From positions 22,131,681 through 22,195,680 of the forward strand of contig OU612071.1 of NCBI GenBank assembly GCA_914767715.1: a stretch of 64,000 bases of DNA. Direction: 5' to 3'. The notes beneath the pieces are model-generated. The model did not search any database. It saw nothing but the letters and a program-made list of their open reading frames with translations, and was not told where the DNA came from. Source of the DNA: Membranipora membranacea. Taxonomy: Eukaryota; Bryozoa; Gymnolaemata; Cheilostomatida; Membraniporidae. The stretch's first letter is position 1. Every line of letters begins with the position of its first letter. Both the position numbers and the translations under genes were made by a program. Below, one piece after another: positions 61,053 through 64,000 of this stretch.

Positions 61053-62874
61053 CCATAGAGTTATTATATACTCTAGAGTGGTCAATGTGTACAAAAATAG
61101 CATCAGTTTTTGTCCTACTTAATTATTGCGAAATCCATGACGCGGCGCAATCTGGTTGTGCATGGCCAGTGCCTGTATCATATAATTTAGCATTGAGAAT
61201 TTAGGAATTGGGTATGAAAATTTAAGTTTTAGAGCGCTTATAGCCATCTTTTCGGAAAAATTTTCATGGCACACTATGTGGAACACTTATAGGTATTTTC
61301 ACTTGCATCCATTGGAGAAATTTTCTATTTTTTCCCATCAAAATAAGCCAAAACCCCAACCGCAAACACATCATTGTGATGAAAAAAAATTACCGGGCTA
61401 GCTTGTTTTTTCCACGTTTCTCTCAACCATAAGTTGGATTCTGTCTCTTTTACTCATATGTTAGCCAACAAGTGATTTAATGTTATTTGTTCAGTATAAG
61501 GTGTACATATAGCTTGTGGAAAAGCTGTCTGGAGGTTAAAAGTTGGCCGCTAAGTTCCGCCATTTGCAGAAGTTAGTTACATACGGTTCTGACTAAGATT
61601 CGGCGTTTAGATTTGGCTATGCCATTTAGAGCTCTAAATTCCCTCTCCGGTGGTGTCCTCTAGTTGATGAATTCGCAAAACCATTCAACCATACACAGCA
61701 GGTTTTGAAAGCATATAAATGAATGCATTTTGTAACAAACTTTTTTGATAAGTCACTGAGTATCAAGTGCATCTGACTCCAGATTTTTCAGAACAATACA
61801 CACTTATGTGACATTTTAAGTTGACGTATATTTCTGATTTCTCACCATACTTGAAATAAGGGACCATTTGCTTCAGAGCAGTAATTGTGGATGTTTGATA
61901 CAAATTTCTGGTATGATTATTAAGACTATGGTTGTTTGTTTGTTTTTGTAAATTAGTTGTGATGGCAACTTCAGCATCATTCATAATATTTTGTATATAC
62001 TCCAGCAAAGGCGCTGGCAGTTGACGTATACATGTGTATTTGTTTGCATAGTTTTGAGGGAAGGGGGGATTAGTGTAGTATTAGTAGAAGTGTTCAATCC
62101 TTTGAAATGACCAGAGTTAGTATTTCATACAGCTGTGATTCTCCGGCAGAAATAGATTGATGCTATAACAATATAAGAGAGGCAGCCAAAAAGTGATCTA
62201 ATGAGCAATGAGGACTGACAGTAACGTCACATCTGATTTTAGCACCAATCTTAATTGACCTTCTTTGACATAAGAAACAAAAAACCGATAATAATACCCT
62301 CAATAAAGTAACGTTATCTGGAGAGCAAATCTGAATCTTGACATTATGTAAACTATGACTGAAAACGAGGCAAGCTGCAAACTTTTACACCTCTGATCAC
62401 TTGTTCACAGGCTACTCGTTCTTCATTTAATCAAAAATAAAATAAACCCACTGAATGTGTAACATATGAGCAAGAGAGACAGGACACAGCTTATATGGCT
62501 GGCAAGTGGCAGTAGAAAAAACAAGCTAGCCCGGTAATTTTTTTTCATCACAATGATGTGTTTGCGGTTGGGGTTTTGGCTTATTTTGATGGGAAAAAAT
62601 AGAAAATTTTTCCAATTGCTGCGAGTAAAAATACCTACAAGTGTTCCACATAGTGTGTCATGAAAATTTTTCCGAAAAAATGGCAATAAGCGCACTAAAA
62701 CTTAAATTTTCATACCCAATTCCTAAATTCTCAATGATAAATTATATGATACAGGCACTGGCCATGCACAACCAGATTGCGCCGCGTCATGGATTTCGCA
62801 ATAATTAAGTAGGACAAAAACTGATGCTATTTTTGTACACATTGTCCACTCTAGAGTATATAATAACTCTATGG
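61053..62874 (+). mobile_element. Long-TIR DNA transposon (non-autonomous), copy 2, 1822 bp
   Basis: Same family and orientation as 58975-60872. TIRs about 61053-61412 and 62514-62874. The target duplication is TTTTAC (61047-61052, 62875-62880), different from that of copy 1, so the two are independent insertions only 180 bp apart. The conserved minus-strand frame is at 62008-61763. Confidence 0.92.
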
Positions 62875-62880
62875 TTTTAC

Positions 62881-63407
62881 CTTAATTCAGCAGAGAGAGT
62901 GTTTAGATAGTCTATGGATTAATATTATACCATGCAATCTGAGCAATTTTACTGGAGCCAAAATTTGGCAATTCAGTGTGCAAATTACTAGATACTACTT
63001 TCATTAAAAAAAGACAAAACTTTAAATACTATTCAATAATATCCTGTTAATCCTACCTGGCTCAAATTTAGTGTTATTTATCAATAGGCATTTTTGCAGC
63101 ACCATGAAAGGAACAGAGGTTCTTCAAATTCACAAGCAAGCATGTACTATTGTTTCATAGAAAAAGCATACTTTATGCGGAAAAATACTGCTGCATCTAC
63201 TGCATAATCAAACAATATATGGTTATTAGCTCAGAAAAAAACTTGATTACTACATAATCAGTAGACCACCCCAGGTTTTTGTAAGCTATGATAACGAGTA
63301 GGCAAGCATTAGCACCATTATTTCAGTGCAAAGACCTTTATTGATTGTATTAATTTATATTATAATATATTTCAGATACTGGGCATTTTCTTTTGAGCGG
63401 AAAAACG
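62881..63407. other. No gene recognised
   Basis: A+T-rich spacer between the second DNA transposon and the dispersed repeat. Confidence 0.6.
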
Positions 63408-64000
63408 GTCAACATGCCAAAAGCGAGCCGATGGGTGTAAATGGGCTGCAAGAATCACCAGTCATAAAGATTATTACTGCAGGTACCTGCAATCAGTATG
63501 CACTGAGACCCATTTATAACAGTCTCCACACTACAGGTCGTAGAGGGCTAAGGTGTATCAGATAACCGATCAAAAGCTGTATGTCAGGATGCCCTTTAAT
63601 GTAAAATTCAAAATATTGATTGCTGCAATAGCCCCTGTACAATATTCATTCACGGACCTTCACAACCCTCCCTGTGTCATATGGTGATGGGCTATTGAAC
63701 CACATTGCACACCCCTCTATAAATTCATGCAGTCCATGCAGTGAAGCTACAATCTGCACAATGTCTGTGCTGTAATTTTAAAACCTCAGTCACTCTAACA
63801 ATCAGTGATACGGTGATATGGTATGACTCAACGCTGATGCTTAGACTGACAGTGTTGTCCATGGTTAACTTTTAGTAGCGAATCTCCTTTTGAGCTTTTT
63901 CATAATAGCGCTTTACCACAACCCAATTCTTCTCGGGCACCCAGCTAGTGTGTTGTGTGGTACAGAACCACAGTGATTATCTAAGTCTGACAAATTTATA
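63408..64000. repeat. Dispersed repeat, inverted copy of 1964-2575
   Basis: Reverse complement of 1964-2575 with substitutions and small indels. It continues past the right edge of the window. Confidence 0.75.

Overview
The window is animal nuclear DNA: A+T-rich (roughly two thirds A+T by eye), with genes split by GT-AG introns, secreted multi-domain lectin-like proteins, animal-type retrotransposons (LINE, BEL/Pao, LTR), tRNA-derived SINEs, long-TIR DNA transposons and microsatellites. Nothing prokaryotic is present (no operons, ribosome binding sites or CRISPR). The module mix (PAN + fucolectin-type FTP, tandem WSC, MCT-like transporter) fits a non-vertebrate animal such as a sponge, cnidarian or other marine invertebrate; I cannot narrow it further from sequence alone.

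Layout. 0-0.45 kb: tail of a LINE (minus). 1-5.7 kb (minus): an unrecognised secreted-protein gene that I assembled from six exons whose splice phases all agree; SINEs and a dispersed repeat lie in its introns. 7.7 kb: a BEL/Pao scrap. 8.9-9.4 kb: a foldback. 11.5-14.6 kb (plus): a possible small secreted protein. 15.4 kb (plus): the last exon of an FTP-lectin-like gene. 15.8-18.4 kb: a MITE, a GGGGCCAAG minisatellite, a hairpin and a solo LTR. 22.3-23.0 kb (minus): exons of a WSC-domain protein. 24.7-25.7 kb: a tandem array carrying an inserted hAT-like MITE, then a CATA microsatellite. 26.3-28.8 kb (minus): a 5'-truncated LINE with a 13-bp target duplication, sitting at the poly(A) site of the next gene. 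28.9-30.6 kb (minus): a PAN + FTP secreted lectin-like gene with a one-base frame break. 33.9-35.8 kb: a complete small non-autonomous LTR retrotransposon. 36.5-40.8 kb (minus): a complete six-exon SLC16/MCT-like transporter, the best-supported gene (506 codons plus stop, uninterrupted). 42.8-45.3 kb: a segment present three times in tandem, abutting a possible small two-exon gene (45.25-47.0 kb, minus) whose intron holds a second solo LTR. 47-59 kb: largely featureless apart from hairpins, a second hAT-like MITE and tRNA-like SINE heads. 59.0-62.9 kb: two full-length copies of one long-TIR DNA transposon, each with its own 6-bp target duplication. 63.4-64 kb: an inverted copy of the repeat at 2 kb.

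Most resolvable introns are phase 1, which suits exon-shuffled extracellular modules; the MCT-like gene also has only phase-1 introns. The PAN-FTP, FTP and WSC loci within 15-31 kb look like a small neighbourhood of secreted carbohydrate-recognition proteins. The most novel-looking items are the long-TIR transposon family (6-bp TSD), the palindrome-tipped small LTR retrotransposon, the LINE insertion exactly at a host poly(A) site, and the unrecognised gene at 1-5.7 kb. Exon calls come from reading splice signals by eye, without transcript evidence.
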